The translations under genes and the position numbers were made by a program. DNA of 64,000 nt. Source: an uncultured Prevotellaceae bacterium (GTDB taxonomy: Bacteria; Bacteroidota; Bacteroidia; Bacteroidales; Muribaculaceae). This document shows, piece after piece, positions 34,758 through 42,920 of this stretch. Where the stretch lies: NCBI GenBank assembly GCA_937916085.1, contig CALGGO010000004.1:75522-139521 (forward strand), in the 5' to 3' direction. Every line of letters begins with the position of its first letter. Position 1 is the first letter of the stretch. Under the pieces are notes generated by a model that was not told where the DNA came from, made no database searches, and was given only the letters and a program-made list of their open reading frames with translations.

Positions 34758-35372
34758 ATGAACAACTTGAGAAATTTATTCAAACTGATGATTGTCGTTA
34801 TGGCATTAATCATCACTATGGGAGCTTGCAACAGTAAAAACCAACAGGGCAGTGACGCCAAGAAAGAGGCGCAAAAGAAAGCACAACCTCTCGACCCTGA
34901 CGGAAAAATTATTATCAGATACATCGACGAGGACTCTGTAATCAAGAACTATAACCTCGCCAAGGACTTCCAGGAGATGGCTACCAGGCTCGAGAACGAG
35001 TACGACCAAGCTGGACGACGATTAAGCGACCAGATCACCAACTTCGAAAACACCATGAAGCAGAAGTATCAGAACAACCAATATAACGAGACTTCTTACA
35101 ATGCCGACATGCAGAAATTGCAGCAGTTGCAGCAAAATGCACAAAACGAGCTTGCCAAGTTGCAGGAGAGCAGCGCCAACCAAATGGAGCAGAGCCAAAA
35201 GCAGCTCAATGACTCTATCGACAACTTCCTGAAAGAATATGCTGTAAAGAACCACTATGACGTGATCCTGAAAAAAGGTGCCGGCTTCTATATGAACCCT
35301 AACCTCGACATCACCAACGAAATTGTAGAACAGCTCAACAAGCGCTACACTAAGGTTGCACCCAAGAAATAA
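34758..35372 (+). CDS. OmpH/Skp family lipoprotein
   Basis: 204 residues. The signal peptide has a lipobox-like MGAC at Cys24, so the protein is probably lipidated. After a Gln/Lys-rich linker, IIIRYIDEDSVIKNYNLAKD resembles the first strand of Skp; residues 85-150 form a long Q/N/L-rich coiled coil (LQQLQQNAQNELAKLQE); the end, YDVILKKGAGFYMNPNLDIT, is the conserved C-terminal strand with the Asp-Ile-Thr seen in OmpH proteins. Skp is a periplasmic trimeric holdase for outer-membrane proteins; a lipid anchor is an unusual variation. It is followed by a strong terminator. Confidence 0.82.
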   Translation: MNNLRNLFKLMIVVMALIITMGACNSKNQQGSDAKKEAQKKAQPLDPDGKIIIRYIDEDSVIKNYNLAKDFQEMATRLENEYDQAGRRLSDQITNFENTMKQKYQNNQYNETSYNADMQKLQQLQQNAQNELAKLQESSANQMEQSQKQLNDSIDNFLKEYAVKNHYDVILKKGAGFYMNPNLDITNEIVEQLNKRYTKVAPKK

Positions 35373-35407
35373 TATTCACACTAATAGTCAAACAATCACC
35401 ACTGCCC

Positions 35408-35431
35408 CACCACGGCGGTGGTGTTTTTTTT
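35408..35431 (+). terminator. Intrinsic terminator after the OmpH/Skp gene
   Basis: CACCAC (35408-35413), loop GGCG, GTGGTG (35418-35423), then eight T. The T tract overlaps the -33 box of the hflX promoter. Confidence 0.85.
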
Positions 35432-35460
35432 GATTTTTACCCACATTATTATTAACTTTG
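35429..35460 (+). promoter_or_regulatory. Promoter of hflX
   Basis: TTTG (35429-35432), 20 bp, TAACTTTG (35453-35460): exact consensus, 27 bp before the ATG at 35488. Confidence 0.8.
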
Positions 35461-35487
35461 CACTCGCAACCACATTATATAAATTAT

Positions 35488-36726
35488 ATGGGACTACTTG
35501 ACGACCAGAAACGACATAGCGTGAGCACTGTGGAAGAAGAGCGCGCGGTGCTAGTGGGACTTATCACGCCACAGCAAAATGAGGCGAAGTCCAAAGAATA
35601 CCTCGACGAGCTTGACTTCCTCGCCGAGACCGCTGGAGCCGTGACGATTAAGAAGTTCACGCAGAAGTGCGACGCTCCTAACCGCACGACCTTCGTGGGA
35701 AAAGGTAAACTCGAAGAAATCGCCAGCTACATCGAGAACAACGACATCAACCTTGCCATCTTTGACGACGACCTCAGCCCCAAGCAAGTTTCAAACATCG
35801 AGAAGGAGCTCAAAGTAAAGGTGCTTGACCGCACAAGCCTCATTCTCGACATCTTCGCTAAGCGGGCACAGACCGCCAACGCAAAAATGCAGGTGGAGCT
35901 GGCGCAATATCAATATCTGCTTCCCCGGCTCACGGGTATGTGGACACACCTCGAGCGTCAACGAGGAGGTATCGGCATGCGTGGCCCTGGCGAGGAACAG
36001 ATTGAGACCGACCGCCGCATCGTCAAGCAGAAAATATCACTCCTCAAGCAGAAACTCCAGAACTGGGACAAGCAGAAGACCATCCAGCGCAAGAACCGAG
36101 GCAAGCTCACCCGCGTGGCGCTTGTGGGATATACCAACGTGGGCAAGTCAACAATAATGAACATGCTCAGCAAGAGCGACGTGTTTGCCGAGAACAAGCT
36201 ATTTGCCACCCTCGACACCACAGTGCGAAAAGTGGTAATCGACAACCTGCCGTTCCTGCTCACCGACACCGTCGGCTTCATTCGCAAGCTCCCACACCAC
36301 CTTGTTGAGTCGTTCAAGACAACCCTTGATGAGGTGCGCGACAGCGACCTGCTGATTCATGTAGTAGATATCTCGCACCCGCAGTTCGAGGAACAGATCG
36401 AAGTAGTGAACCGCACCCTCCAAGACGTGTGCGACGCAGGCGACAAGGAGATGATTATGGTTTTCAATAAAATTGACCAGTTCTCCTACGTAGAGAAAGA
36501 CGAAGACGACCTCACCCCGCGCCTACGGGAGAACATCCCCCTCGAGGAACTCCAAGAGACCTGGATGTCGCGCATGGGAAACAACTGCGTCTTCATCAGC
36601 GCCAAGAAGCGCATCAACATCGACGCCCTCAAACAGCTGCTCTACGACAAAGCCAAGCTTATCCACACCCAGCGCTTCCCCTACAACGACTTCCTGTTCC
36701 AGAAATATGACGATTTGGAAGAATAA
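35488..36726 (+). CDS. hflX: GTPase HflX
   Basis: 412 residues from ATG 35488; a TTG at 35458 is in frame but lies in the promoter. The N-terminal HflX domain contains TKKFTQKCDAPN-like sequence, FVGKGKLEEIASY and ERQRGGIGMRGPGEEQIETD, the conserved G-rich junction. A coiled segment and the Era-like G domain follow, with G1 GYTNVGKST (about 213-221), LFATLDTT (G2), DTVGFI (G3) and NKID (G4). HflX binds ribosomes and rescues or splits stalled particles under stress. Single-gene unit, terminated by a 17-bp perfect hairpin. Confidence 0.95.
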   Translation: MGLLDDQKRHSVSTVEEERAVLVGLITPQQNEAKSKEYLDELDFLAETAGAVTIKKFTQKCDAPNRTTFVGKGKLEEIASYIENNDINLAIFDDDLSPKQVSNIEKELKVKVLDRTSLILDIFAKRAQTANAKMQVELAQYQYLLPRLTGMWTHLERQRGGIGMRGPGEEQIETDRRIVKQKISLLKQKLQNWDKQKTIQRKNRGKLTRVALVGYTNVGKSTIMNMLSKSDVFAENKLFATLDTTVRKVVIDNLPFLLTDTVGFIRKLPHHLVESFKTTLDEVRDSDLLIHVVDISHPQFEEQIEVVNRTLQDVCDAGDKEMIMVFNKIDQFSYVEKDEDDLTPRLRENIPLEELQETWMSRMGNNCVFISAKKRINIDALKQLLYDKAKLIHTQRFPYNDFLFQKYDDLEE

Positions 36727-36793
36727 ATAGTAAGAGTAATTCTAGAAATCATAGATTGTCTAAAAATCTAGATATCTAGAAAACAAATAACAA

Positions 36794-36830
36794 AATCAAG
36801 GAGCCTTGCGTAGCGCAAGGCTCCTTGATT
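36794..36830. terminator. Bidirectional terminator between hflX and the OmpA gene
   Basis: Perfect 17-bp stem: AATCAAGGAGCCTTGCG (36794-36810), loop TAG, and its complement (36814-36830). It sits between convergent genes and should serve both. Confidence 0.85.
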
Positions 36831-36848
36831 ATTTATAGTCTCGGAACA

Positions 36849-38078
36849 TTATTTTATCTTGTTCTGGATAGTGCAGATTGAAACGCGGTTCCACTCGGGC
36901 TCGCTGAACATTTCGCTGATGCCGTTGCCCTCATATTGGATGCGGCTGCCCTTAATTTTATACTTGCTGGTGAGCAGGTCATAAACGGTCTTAGCACGGG
37001 CGTTAGCGAGGCGAATGTTAAGGTCTTCAGGTCCGTCCTTCGAGGCATAACCCTTGATGATGCAAGTGGCGTCGGGGTGGTTCTTCAGGAAGATTGCCAC
37101 GCGCTCCACGTTAGGCATCTGAGCGGTGCTAACCACGCTCTTGCCAATCTCGAAGTAAACGTTGGTCTCAAGGTTCTCAATGCTATTGTCTATAACGTTG
37201 GTCTGAGTTACAACCTTTGGCTCGCGCTTGTTGCACTCGTCGAGCTCTTGCTGCAGGCGTGCTGCGCGTGCGCGCTCGGCATCGGCGTCAGCTCTAGCGC
37301 TGCTCAACTGGCTGCGAAGGTCATTAACCTGTGCGTTGATAGCGTCGATGTCGGCCTGGGTGTATTGCATGGGGCACAAAGTCATGTAGTGAGCTCCATT
37401 GTGGTTCTTGAAGTGATAGGTGATGCCAGCCTCAATCTCCACAGCAGCGGTATTGGCGTTAAACACATTGGTCTGCTGAGTAGCGCCACGACCCATGTAC
37501 CATACTACGGCAGGCTTGAGCGACAGAGTCCATGCTCTTGCCTCACCAATATTCCAGTTGAGGTTTAAACCAGCCTTGGTGTACCACGAGTTCTTATCGG
37601 CAAAATCTGTCATCTCCTCATCGGGACCAACGATCTCGCCAGTCTTGTAAGCGTGCCACCAACCTGCACCGGCAACAGCCTCCACGTCGAGAGTGCGGGG
37701 CATGCCAGCATAGCCAAGAAGCAGGTTCGACAGGTTCACGGTACCAAAAGCACCAACTAACTGGTGGTCGATAATAGTGCTGCTATGAGGTCCCCACACC
37801 GAGGTGTGCTCACCATATCCCTTAGTCCACGATGAGGTGTTGATTGACCACTCACCCTCTACACCGAGGCCCCAAATAGGAGTAATCTGCTTGCGCAGCT
37901 CAAGACCACCAACGCCACGAGCAGCTTTCCAAAACGAATAGTGCTGGAATGGCGATACTATACCACCTTTCAAAGTAACCGAGATGTTGTCAAAAAATTT
38001 GCTACCTTCAACGGTAACCTGTGCCGATGCTGCACTCAAGGTCATGGCAGCAACAGCTAATAATAAAAACTTTTTCAT
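36849..38078 (-). CDS. OmpA-family outer-membrane protein
   Basis: 409 residues. Signal peptide MKKFLLLAVAAMTLSAASAQ; residues about 21-235 have the alternating pattern of a beta-barrel, with aromatic strand ends, ending in GITYHFKNHNGAHYMTL; about 245-285 is a coiled linker (DINAQVNDLRSQLSSARADADAER); the C-terminal OmpA peptidoglycan-binding domain includes NVYFEIGKSVVS, IIKGYASKDGPEDLNIRLA and ARAKTVYDLL, where the Asp and Arg contacting diaminopimelate are expected. It anchors the outer membrane to the wall. Abundant OmpA-type proteins of this length are typical of Bacteroidales. It has its own promoter and is divergent from the sigma factor gene. Confidence 0.93.
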   Translation of the reverse strand: MKKFLLLAVAAMTLSAASAQVTVEGSKFFDNISVTLKGGIVSPFQHYSFWKAARGVGGLELRKQITPIWGLGVEGEWSINTSSWTKGYGEHTSVWGPHSSTIIDHQLVGAFGTVNLSNLLLGYAGMPRTLDVEAVAGAGWWHAYKTGEIVGPDEEMTDFADKNSWYTKAGLNLNWNIGEARAWTLSLKPAVVWYMGRGATQQTNVFNANTAAVEIEAGITYHFKNHNGAHYMTLCPMQYTQADIDAINAQVNDLRSQLSSARADADAERARAARLQQELDECNKREPKVVTQTNVIDNSIENLETNVYFEIGKSVVSTAQMPNVERVAIFLKNHPDATCIIKGYASKDGPEDLNIRLANARAKTVYDLLTSKYKIKGSRIQYEGNGISEMFSEPEWNRVSICTIQNKIK

Positions 38079-38136
38079 ACTACATTAAATTTTAAAACAT
38101 ATACTCTTAATTACATAGTTCTCCCGAAAGAAAGTG

Positions 38137-38168
38137 CAAAAATAGCTATTAATTATCACATAATGAAA
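38137..38168 (-). promoter_or_regulatory. Promoter of the OmpA-family gene
   Basis: On the minus strand TTTC (38165-38168), 20 bp, TATTTTTG (38137-38144). It gives a leader of about 50 nt. Confidence 0.6.
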
Positions 38169-38185
38169 TTTTTGCCAACTTTTTA

Positions 38186-38207
38186 TGCAAAAAATATACT
38201 TTTTGCA
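38186..38207. promoter_or_regulatory. A/T-rich palindrome in the OmpA/sigma-factor intergenic region
   Basis: TGCAAAAA (38186-38193) and TTTTTGCA (38200-38207) are perfect inverted repeats around ATATAC. It lies 18 bp upstream of the OmpA -33 box, so an operator is possible. The remaining 315-bp gap holds the two divergent promoters. Confidence 0.3.
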
Positions 38208-38360
38208 ATACTTTGTAGAGCCTTTTTGTAATAATTTTTGCAACATAAATAGCTGTTATTAAGAGAAGATAAACTATCTTTTATTATTTTCAAAGATTAA
38301 ATTAAGTTAATGGATTAAACTTTTTGACACGCAAACACATCTTATGTCAGAAAGTTTTTG

Positions 38361-38368
38361 TAATTTTG
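38361..38368 (+). promoter_or_regulatory. -7 box of the primary sigma factor gene
   Basis: TAATTTTG matches TAnnTTTG, 25 bp before the ATG. No TTTG is present at -33. Confidence 0.5.
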
Positions 38369-38393
38369 CAAGCTTAAACTCTACATTTCAGGT

Positions 38394-39251
38394 ATGAGAC
38401 AATTAAAAATCACAAAATCAATCACCAACCGCGAGAGTGCATCGCTCGACAAGTACTTGCAGGAGATAGGCCGCAAAGACCTTATTACCGTTGATGAGGA
38501 AGTAGAGCTTGCTCAGCGCATCAAGCAAGGCGACCAGGCGGCACTCGACAAATTGGTGAGCGCTAACCTGCGTTTCGTAGTTTCGGTGGCAAAGCAGTAC
38601 CAGAACCAGGGATTGAGTCTGCCAGACTTGATTGATGAGGGTAATTTAGGCCTGATTAAGGCAGCCCAGAAATTTGACGAGACACGTGGTTTCAAGTTCA
38701 TCTCTTACGCCGTTTGGTGGATTCGACAATCTATCCTTCAAGCTCTCGCCGAGCAGTCGCGCATTGTTAGGCTCCCCCTCAACCAGGTGGGCTCTATCAA
38801 CAAGATCAGTAAGGCGCAGTCGAGGTTTGAGCAAGAGCACGAGCGCCGTCCGTCGGCAGCTGAGCTCGCCGAGCAACTCGATGTGCCCGTTGACAAGATT
38901 TCGGACGCGCTTAAGGTGAGCGGACGTCACGTGTCGGTTGACGCGCCATTCGTTGATGGTGAGGACAACAGCCTGCTCGACGTGCTTCCCAACGAGGACT
39001 CCCCTATGGCCGACCAGTCATTGAACCAGGAGTCGCTCTCTAAGGAGGTGAACCGAGCACTCGACCAGCTCAACCCACGCGAGCGCGACATCTTGAAGAT
39101 GTTCTTCGGCATCGGCTGCCAAGAGATGACGCTTGAGGAGATAGGTTCGAAATTCGACCTCACACGCGAGCGCGTAAGACAAATCAAAGAGAAGGCAATA
39201 CGCCGACTCAAGGGACAAAAGAGCAAGCTGCTCAAGTCCTATCTAGGTTAA
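38394..39251 (+). CDS. rpoD: RNA polymerase primary sigma factor (RpoD/SigA, Bacteroidetes short form)
   Basis: 285 residues, lacking the large acidic region 1.1 and non-conserved insert of proteobacterial RpoD, as is normal for Bacteroidetes. Region 1.2 contains [11 protein letters not shown]; region 2 contains [37 protein letters not shown] and [18 protein letters not shown] (2.3-2.4, -7 recognition); region 3 is [13 protein letters not shown] onward; region 4 ends with [18 protein letters not shown], the helix-turn-helix. This factor should read the TTTG/TAnnTTTG promoters found throughout the window. It is a single-gene unit with a terminator about 85 nt after the stop. Confidence 0.96.
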   Translation: MRQLKITKSITNRESASLDKYLQEIGRKDLITVDEEVELAQRIKQGDQAALDKLVSANLRFVVSVAKQYQNQGLSLPDLIDEGNLGLIKAAQKFDETRGFKFISYAVWWIRQSILQALAEQSRIVRLPLNQVGSINKISKAQSRFEQEHERRPSAAELAEQLDVPVDKISDALKVSGRHVSVDAPFVDGEDNSLLDVLPNEDSPMADQSLNQESLSKEVNRALDQLNPRERDILKMFFGIGCQEMTLEEIGSKFDLTRERVRQIKEKAIRRLKGQKSKLLKSYLG

Positions 39252-39335
39252 TCGCCCACATTCCAACGGCTTACAATTAAGCCGTATTTCTCAAAAAAAA
39301 GAAGTTAGAACAAATAGAAGTTCACACATGCAAAA

Positions 39336-39369
39336 GGGAGCGAGATTTTCATCCGCTCCCTCTTTTTTT
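39336..39369 (+). terminator. Intrinsic terminator after the sigma factor gene
   Basis: GGGAGCG (39336-39342), an 11-nt loop, CGCTCCC (39354-39360), then TCTTTTTTT. Confidence 0.85.
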
Positions 39370-39386
39370 GATATATACTGTGGACA

Positions 39387-39704
39387 TCAAATCAGCACAG
39401 CAGTGCCACTGGTGGCAACCATAAGCATTGAGCCTGAGCCTCCAATTGTCTCATAATCAATGTCAATGCCCACTATGGCATTAGCGCCCATAGCGGCAGC
39501 ACGTTCCATCATTTCCTGAATCGAGGAGTCTTTAGCCTGACGCAGCACTTTCTCATAGCTTGCCGAACGCCCGCCCACGATGTCGCGGATGCCTGCCATG
39601 AAATCCTTAAACACATTTGCACCAATAATAGTCTCACCGGTCACCACGCCCAAGTACTGGCGTATCTGGTAACCTTCAATCTGTGGGGTTGTTGTAAGTA
39701 TCAT
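39387..39704 (-). CDS. YbjQ/UPF0145 family protein
   Basis: 105 residues. The family landmarks are [23 protein letters not shown] at the start (residues 1-23, of which [10 protein letters not shown] is diagnostic), [17 protein letters not shown] in the middle, and [19 protein letters not shown] near the end. UPF0145 proteins form beta-rich pentamers; a heavy-metal-binding role has been proposed from structure but the function is not settled. It ends just beyond the sigma-factor terminator, convergent to it. Confidence 0.88.
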   Translation of the reverse strand: MILTTTPQIEGYQIRQYLGVVTGETIIGANVFKDFMAGIRDIVGGRSASYEKVLRQAKDSSIQEMMERAAAMGANAIVGIDIDYETIGGSGSMLMVATSGTAVLI

Positions 39705-39761
39705 ATCTCTAAAAAATTAAATTGATTACAAGAAGATAAGCAACAAAAACCATGCCAAAAA

Positions 39762-39816
39762 TCTCAGGAAAGTATCGCTCAATATTATAGACTGGTATGA
39801 TGATAGAGATTATTAG
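39762..39816 (-). pseudogene. Remnant of a GT2 glycosyltransferase N-terminus
   Basis: The minus strand encodes ISIIIPVYNIERYFPE without interruption, the beta1-loop start of GT2 enzymes (compare ISIVIPVYNSSRYIE of the intact gene at 16887). There is no ATG; a TAG lies three codons before it, and after the motif the frame drifts into unrelated sequence. It is probably the left-over end of a transferase gene once at the end of the second polysaccharide cluster. Confidence 0.6.
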
Positions 39817-39841
39817 CTCCTATTCAGTTAGCAACTAAAGA

Positions 39842-41062
39842 CTATTTCTTGGCCTTTTTGATGGTTTCTACAATATAAGCCAAATCTTCATCAGTGACCA
39901 TGGGACCACTGGGCAAGCATAAACCTTTCTTGAACAAAGTCTCACTAACTCCATTGACGTAGGCAGGAGCATCTTTGAAGACTGGTTGCAGGTGCATGGG
40001 CTTCCACAGCGGGCGGCTCTCGATGTTTGCTGCATCGAGTATCAAGCGCAGCTGGTTATAGTCCATTCCGAACTTCTCTGGCTCTACGGTGATGGTGTTT
40101 AGCCAGTAGTTGGGCTCCATATAATCTTCGGGGGCGACATGGAGTTCAATGCCGTCGATGTCTTTGAACGCTTCTTGATACACGTCTTTGGTGTGGATGT
40201 GATGGGCGAGGTGGTCGCCCACAATAGTCATCTGCCCGCGGCCGATGCCGGCACAGATGTTGCTCATGCGATAGTTGAAGCCTATGTGCTCATGCTGATA
40301 GTATGGGAACGGTTCGCGGGCTTGAGTGGCATAGAAAAGGATGCGCTTGGCAGTTTCTTCATCTGGGCAAATAAGCGCACCGCCACCACTGGTGGTAATC
40401 ATCTTGTTACCGTTGAATGACATTACGCCATAGTCGCCAAATGTGCCAACCACCTGACCACGATAACGAGAGCCGAAACCCTCAGCGGCGTCTTCAAGAA
40501 CTGGGATCTCATAACGCTTGGCAATCTCCATAATCTCATCGATATAGGCAGGCATACCATAGAGATAAACAGGAATTATCGCCTTAGGTTTCTTACCTTT
40601 TGCAATGCGGTCTTTGATGGCATCCTCAAGGAGATTAGGGTCCATATTCCAAGTGCCAGGCTCGCTGTCAATGAAAATAGGAGTCGCCCCTTGATAAACC
40701 ACTGGATTAGCACTCGCCGCAAACGTGAACGACTGGCAAATCACCTCATCGCCAGCCTTCACGCCAAGATTCACAAGGGCAAGGTGAATCGCTGCCGTGC
40801 CAGCGCTCAGAGCAACAACCTTCTTGTTGAGTGGTAAGCCCCCCCTCAATCCCCCCTGAAGGGTGGAGGCACATTGTCCTCCATTTATGGGGTCAGGGTG
40901 ACATCGTGAGTTGATGAACGCCTCAAGATCCGCCTCAAATCCATTGACATTCGGTCCAAGAGGCACCACCCAATTAGTGTCAAATGCCTCTTTAATGAAC
41001 TTCATCTCCTCGCCAGCCTCACTCATGTGAGCAAGGCAAAGCCATATCTTATTTCTTACCAT
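39842..41062 (-). CDS. DegT/DnrJ/EryC1/StrS family sugar aminotransferase with an in-frame repeat insert
   Basis: 406 residues, PLP-dependent, expected to aminate a 4-keto (or 3-keto) nucleotide sugar. KIWLCLAHMSEAGEEMKFI is the family start; SAGTAAIHLAL and FTFAASANPVVY follow; DAAEGFGSRY precedes the PLP lysine in SFNGNK (Lys about 220). Between FINS (about 52) and KKVVALSAG (80) there is an extra 27-residue segment (RCHPDPINGGQC then ASTLQGGLRGGLPLN) that relatives lack; its DNA is a GC-rich palindromic repeat (40826-40906). It lies in an N-terminal surface loop, so activity may be kept. In many clusters this gene pairs with a PglC-type transferase (here 45227) to make a bacillosamine-like first sugar. 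Last intact gene of the cluster. Confidence 0.88.
   Translation of the reverse strand: MVRNKIWLCLAHMSEAGEEMKFIKEAFDTNWVVPLGPNVNGFEADLEAFINSRCHPDPINGGQCASTLQGGLRGGLPLNKKVVALSAGTAAIHLALVNLGVKAGDEVICQSFTFAASANPVVYQGATPIFIDSEPGTWNMDPNLLEDAIKDRIAKGKKPKAIIPVYLYGMPAYIDEIMEIAKRYEIPVLEDAAEGFGSRYRGQVVGTFGDYGVMSFNGNKMITTSGGGALICPDEETAKRILFYATQAREPFPYYQHEHIGFNYRMSNICAGIGRGQMTIVGDHLAHHIHTKDVYQEAFKDIDGIELHVAPEDYMEPNYWLNTITVEPEKFGMDYNQLRLILDAANIESRPLWKPMHLQPVFKDAPAYVNGVSETLFKKGLCLPSGPMVTDEDLAYIVETIKKAKK
40826..40906 (-). repeat. Palindromic GC-rich repeat inserted in frame in the aminotransferase gene
   Basis: The coding strand reads GGACAATGTGCCTCCACCC, then TTCAGGGGGGATTGAGGGGG. CCTCCACCC and the two G runs form an imperfect palindrome. 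It matches the inserts at 49633-49683 and, in reverse orientation, 53645-53690. It adds 27 codons without a stop. Confidence 0.75.
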
Positions 41063-41072
41063 AGTTTTATAT

Positions 41073-42920
41073 TTAAATTTCCATGTTTGCTATAATTTTC
41101 TTATACCTTTCAATAGTATTTATTATTAATCCTTTATCGTCAACAACGCTAATACCTCCATTCTTAATAGCAGTATGATATTTTGTAGCTTTTGAGAATT
41201 TTCTATTTTGATCCATTAAATAAGGAACTGGCAGAAAACCTTCAACAAAAACCTTGTAAAAACCCTCTGGTGTATAAAGATTGGGAATACTTTTTTCCAG
41301 TAATCCAATTGCAGCTTTGGCTTCAGAGTACAATGACTCTGTACGCTCTTTAGTTTTTATATCATACAACATATTAGGGACTTTGCCAAGCTTTCTTGCA
41401 ATCCTATACTCACGAAGAGCATTTAATGTAATTTTTATACTGTCTTTAATGATTGGAGGTGTTGCTAATCTAACGGCTTCACTGTAATTTACTACATGTA
41501 TAATCTCTGGACTATTGTCATTTTCAGGATCGATATCATCCATCATGCAAGTAACGGCAGCAAGCTGAACTTTTGCCTTCTCCAAATCAGGAGCAAAATA
41601 ATCTAACCCTGCCCTTAATTGAAGGCTAACAGAGAAATTAGAATCTTCAAGCCCTCGAACAAGTCTTAACATTGCTCTTCCCTTTGCAAGGTCTTGAATC
41701 CCTATTGTGTATTTTGGCGTATTAAGCATGTTCTGAAGTATCAGATGTTTAACGCCAAGTTCTTTGCAGGCTTTTGCTGCTAAATAACCACTAACAATAT
41801 ATGTTATGTCATCTGCGCCTCTAAAAGCAAAATGGTGTGGCACATTTGGTTCGACAGGCTTTCCAGTAGTAGCAATATATCGAATAGCTTCAAAATGCTC
41901 CTTAAGATTTTCCAGCAAAGAATTACTACCTCTTCCATCTAACTCATCAAACCACCAGAAAGACAAAGCATGCCATGAAATATTCAATGCACGCTCATGT
42001 ATACGGGCTAACTCAGGGACATTTTTGGTACCAGAATATGTTCTTGCAAGCATAGGCTTTGCGTTGTCTCTAATAATCTGGTATTCAAGCTCAGAATTAA
42101 CTGGAATGCCACCGCCGTTTGGAAGCCCATCCCAATTTTCTCCAAAATGAGACTGTGTGAGTTGAGAGCTTCCTATAGAAAGTATATCAAGCAACTTACT
42201 TTGAGCAAGTTCACGGCACCAAGAGTTATATTCTTTTAATGCCTCCTCACGATTGGGATTATACGGACCTGAATGTGTTCTTATTATTGGTAGCGAATGC
42301 TTGTTTTGTGCATAATGCAACCGGAGAAGATAGCCATCATTATCTTTTCCACATTCAGGATATCCATAATGGTCAAGAGATGGTTCGATTTTGTATCGCT
42401 CAGAAGATATTAGCTTTTCGGCAAATTCCCATCTCATTTTGTCATAAGGATTATCATTATCAAGGGAAGCAGGAAGCAAATCCTCAGGGACACCATATAA
42501 ACGGAGTGATTCTATAGGAGGCTCATCGCCTTTAAATAGCAAAACATTATCGGTTTTAGATCGTATCATGTCACATGTGTCAGGCAAACCAGCAAATGAT
42601 ACATTTTTTATTGGACCTCCTTTCTCTACGAGCATATTGTCACTTTTTAAATGCTCATATATGGACATGAAATAATCACAGCCATCTTTTGGATCAAGTC
42701 TATAGCTTACACTTAACTTTGTTATACCATTATCAATTATCCATCTTTTCAGAAGACTATAATTATTAATTTTGTGTATATCCTCGATTGCTTCATTTAT
42801 ATCATCATTAGCAATATACACGACATAACCACAGTCACGAAGAAGATTGGCAATTGTGAACATGCCCATAGTATGGACATCCACAAGTGGTTTGATGAAA
42901 CCAAATATATCTTTATTCAT
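41073..42920 (-). CDS. Cobalamin-binding mutase-like protein (B12-binding domain plus glutamate-mutase-E-like region)
   Basis: About 615 residues from ATG 42920. The N-terminus has VDVHTMG (residues about 13-19), the D-x-H-x-x-G motif whose His coordinates cobalt in base-off/His-on B12 enzymes; about 50 residues later KLSVSYRLDP supplies the S-x-x-L part, and NVSFAGLP a small-residue loop. The rest (about 180-560) recalls the TIM barrel of methylaspartate (glutamate) mutase E: THSGPYNPNREEAL, NGGGIPVNSELEYQ, FRGADDITYIVSGYL and QLRAGLDYFAPDL. In known mutases the two parts are separate subunits (MutS, MutE); here they are fused. The gene overlaps the opine-type dehydrogenase by 8 nt. A carbon-skeleton rearrangement of an amino acid feeding that enzyme is my inference; a non-mutase B12 role cannot be excluded. 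Confidence 0.55.
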   Translation of the reverse strand: MNKDIFGFIKPLVDVHTMGMFTIANLLRDCGYVVYIANDDINEAIEDIHKINNYSLLKRWIIDNGITKLSVSYRLDPKDGCDYFMSIYEHLKSDNMLVEKGGPIKNVSFAGLPDTCDMIRSKTDNVLLFKGDEPPIESLRLYGVPEDLLPASLDNDNPYDKMRWEFAEKLISSERYKIEPSLDHYGYPECGKDNDGYLLRLHYAQNKHSLPIIRTHSGPYNPNREEALKEYNSWCRELAQSKLLDILSIGSSQLTQSHFGENWDGLPNGGGIPVNSELEYQIIRDNAKPMLARTYSGTKNVPELARIHERALNISWHALSFWWFDELDGRGSNSLLENLKEHFEAIRYIATTGKPVEPNVPHHFAFRGADDITYIVSGYLAAKACKELGVKHLILQNMLNTPKYTIGIQDLAKGRAMLRLVRGLEDSNFSVSLQLRAGLDYFAPDLEKAKVQLAAVTCMMDDIDPENDNSPEIIHVVNYSEAVRLATPPIIKDSIKITLNALREYRIARKLGKVPNMLYDIKTKERTESLYSEAKAAIGLLEKSIPNLYTPEGFYKVFVEGFLPVPYLMDQNRKFSKATKYHTAIKNGGISVVDDKGLIINTIERYKKIIANMEI

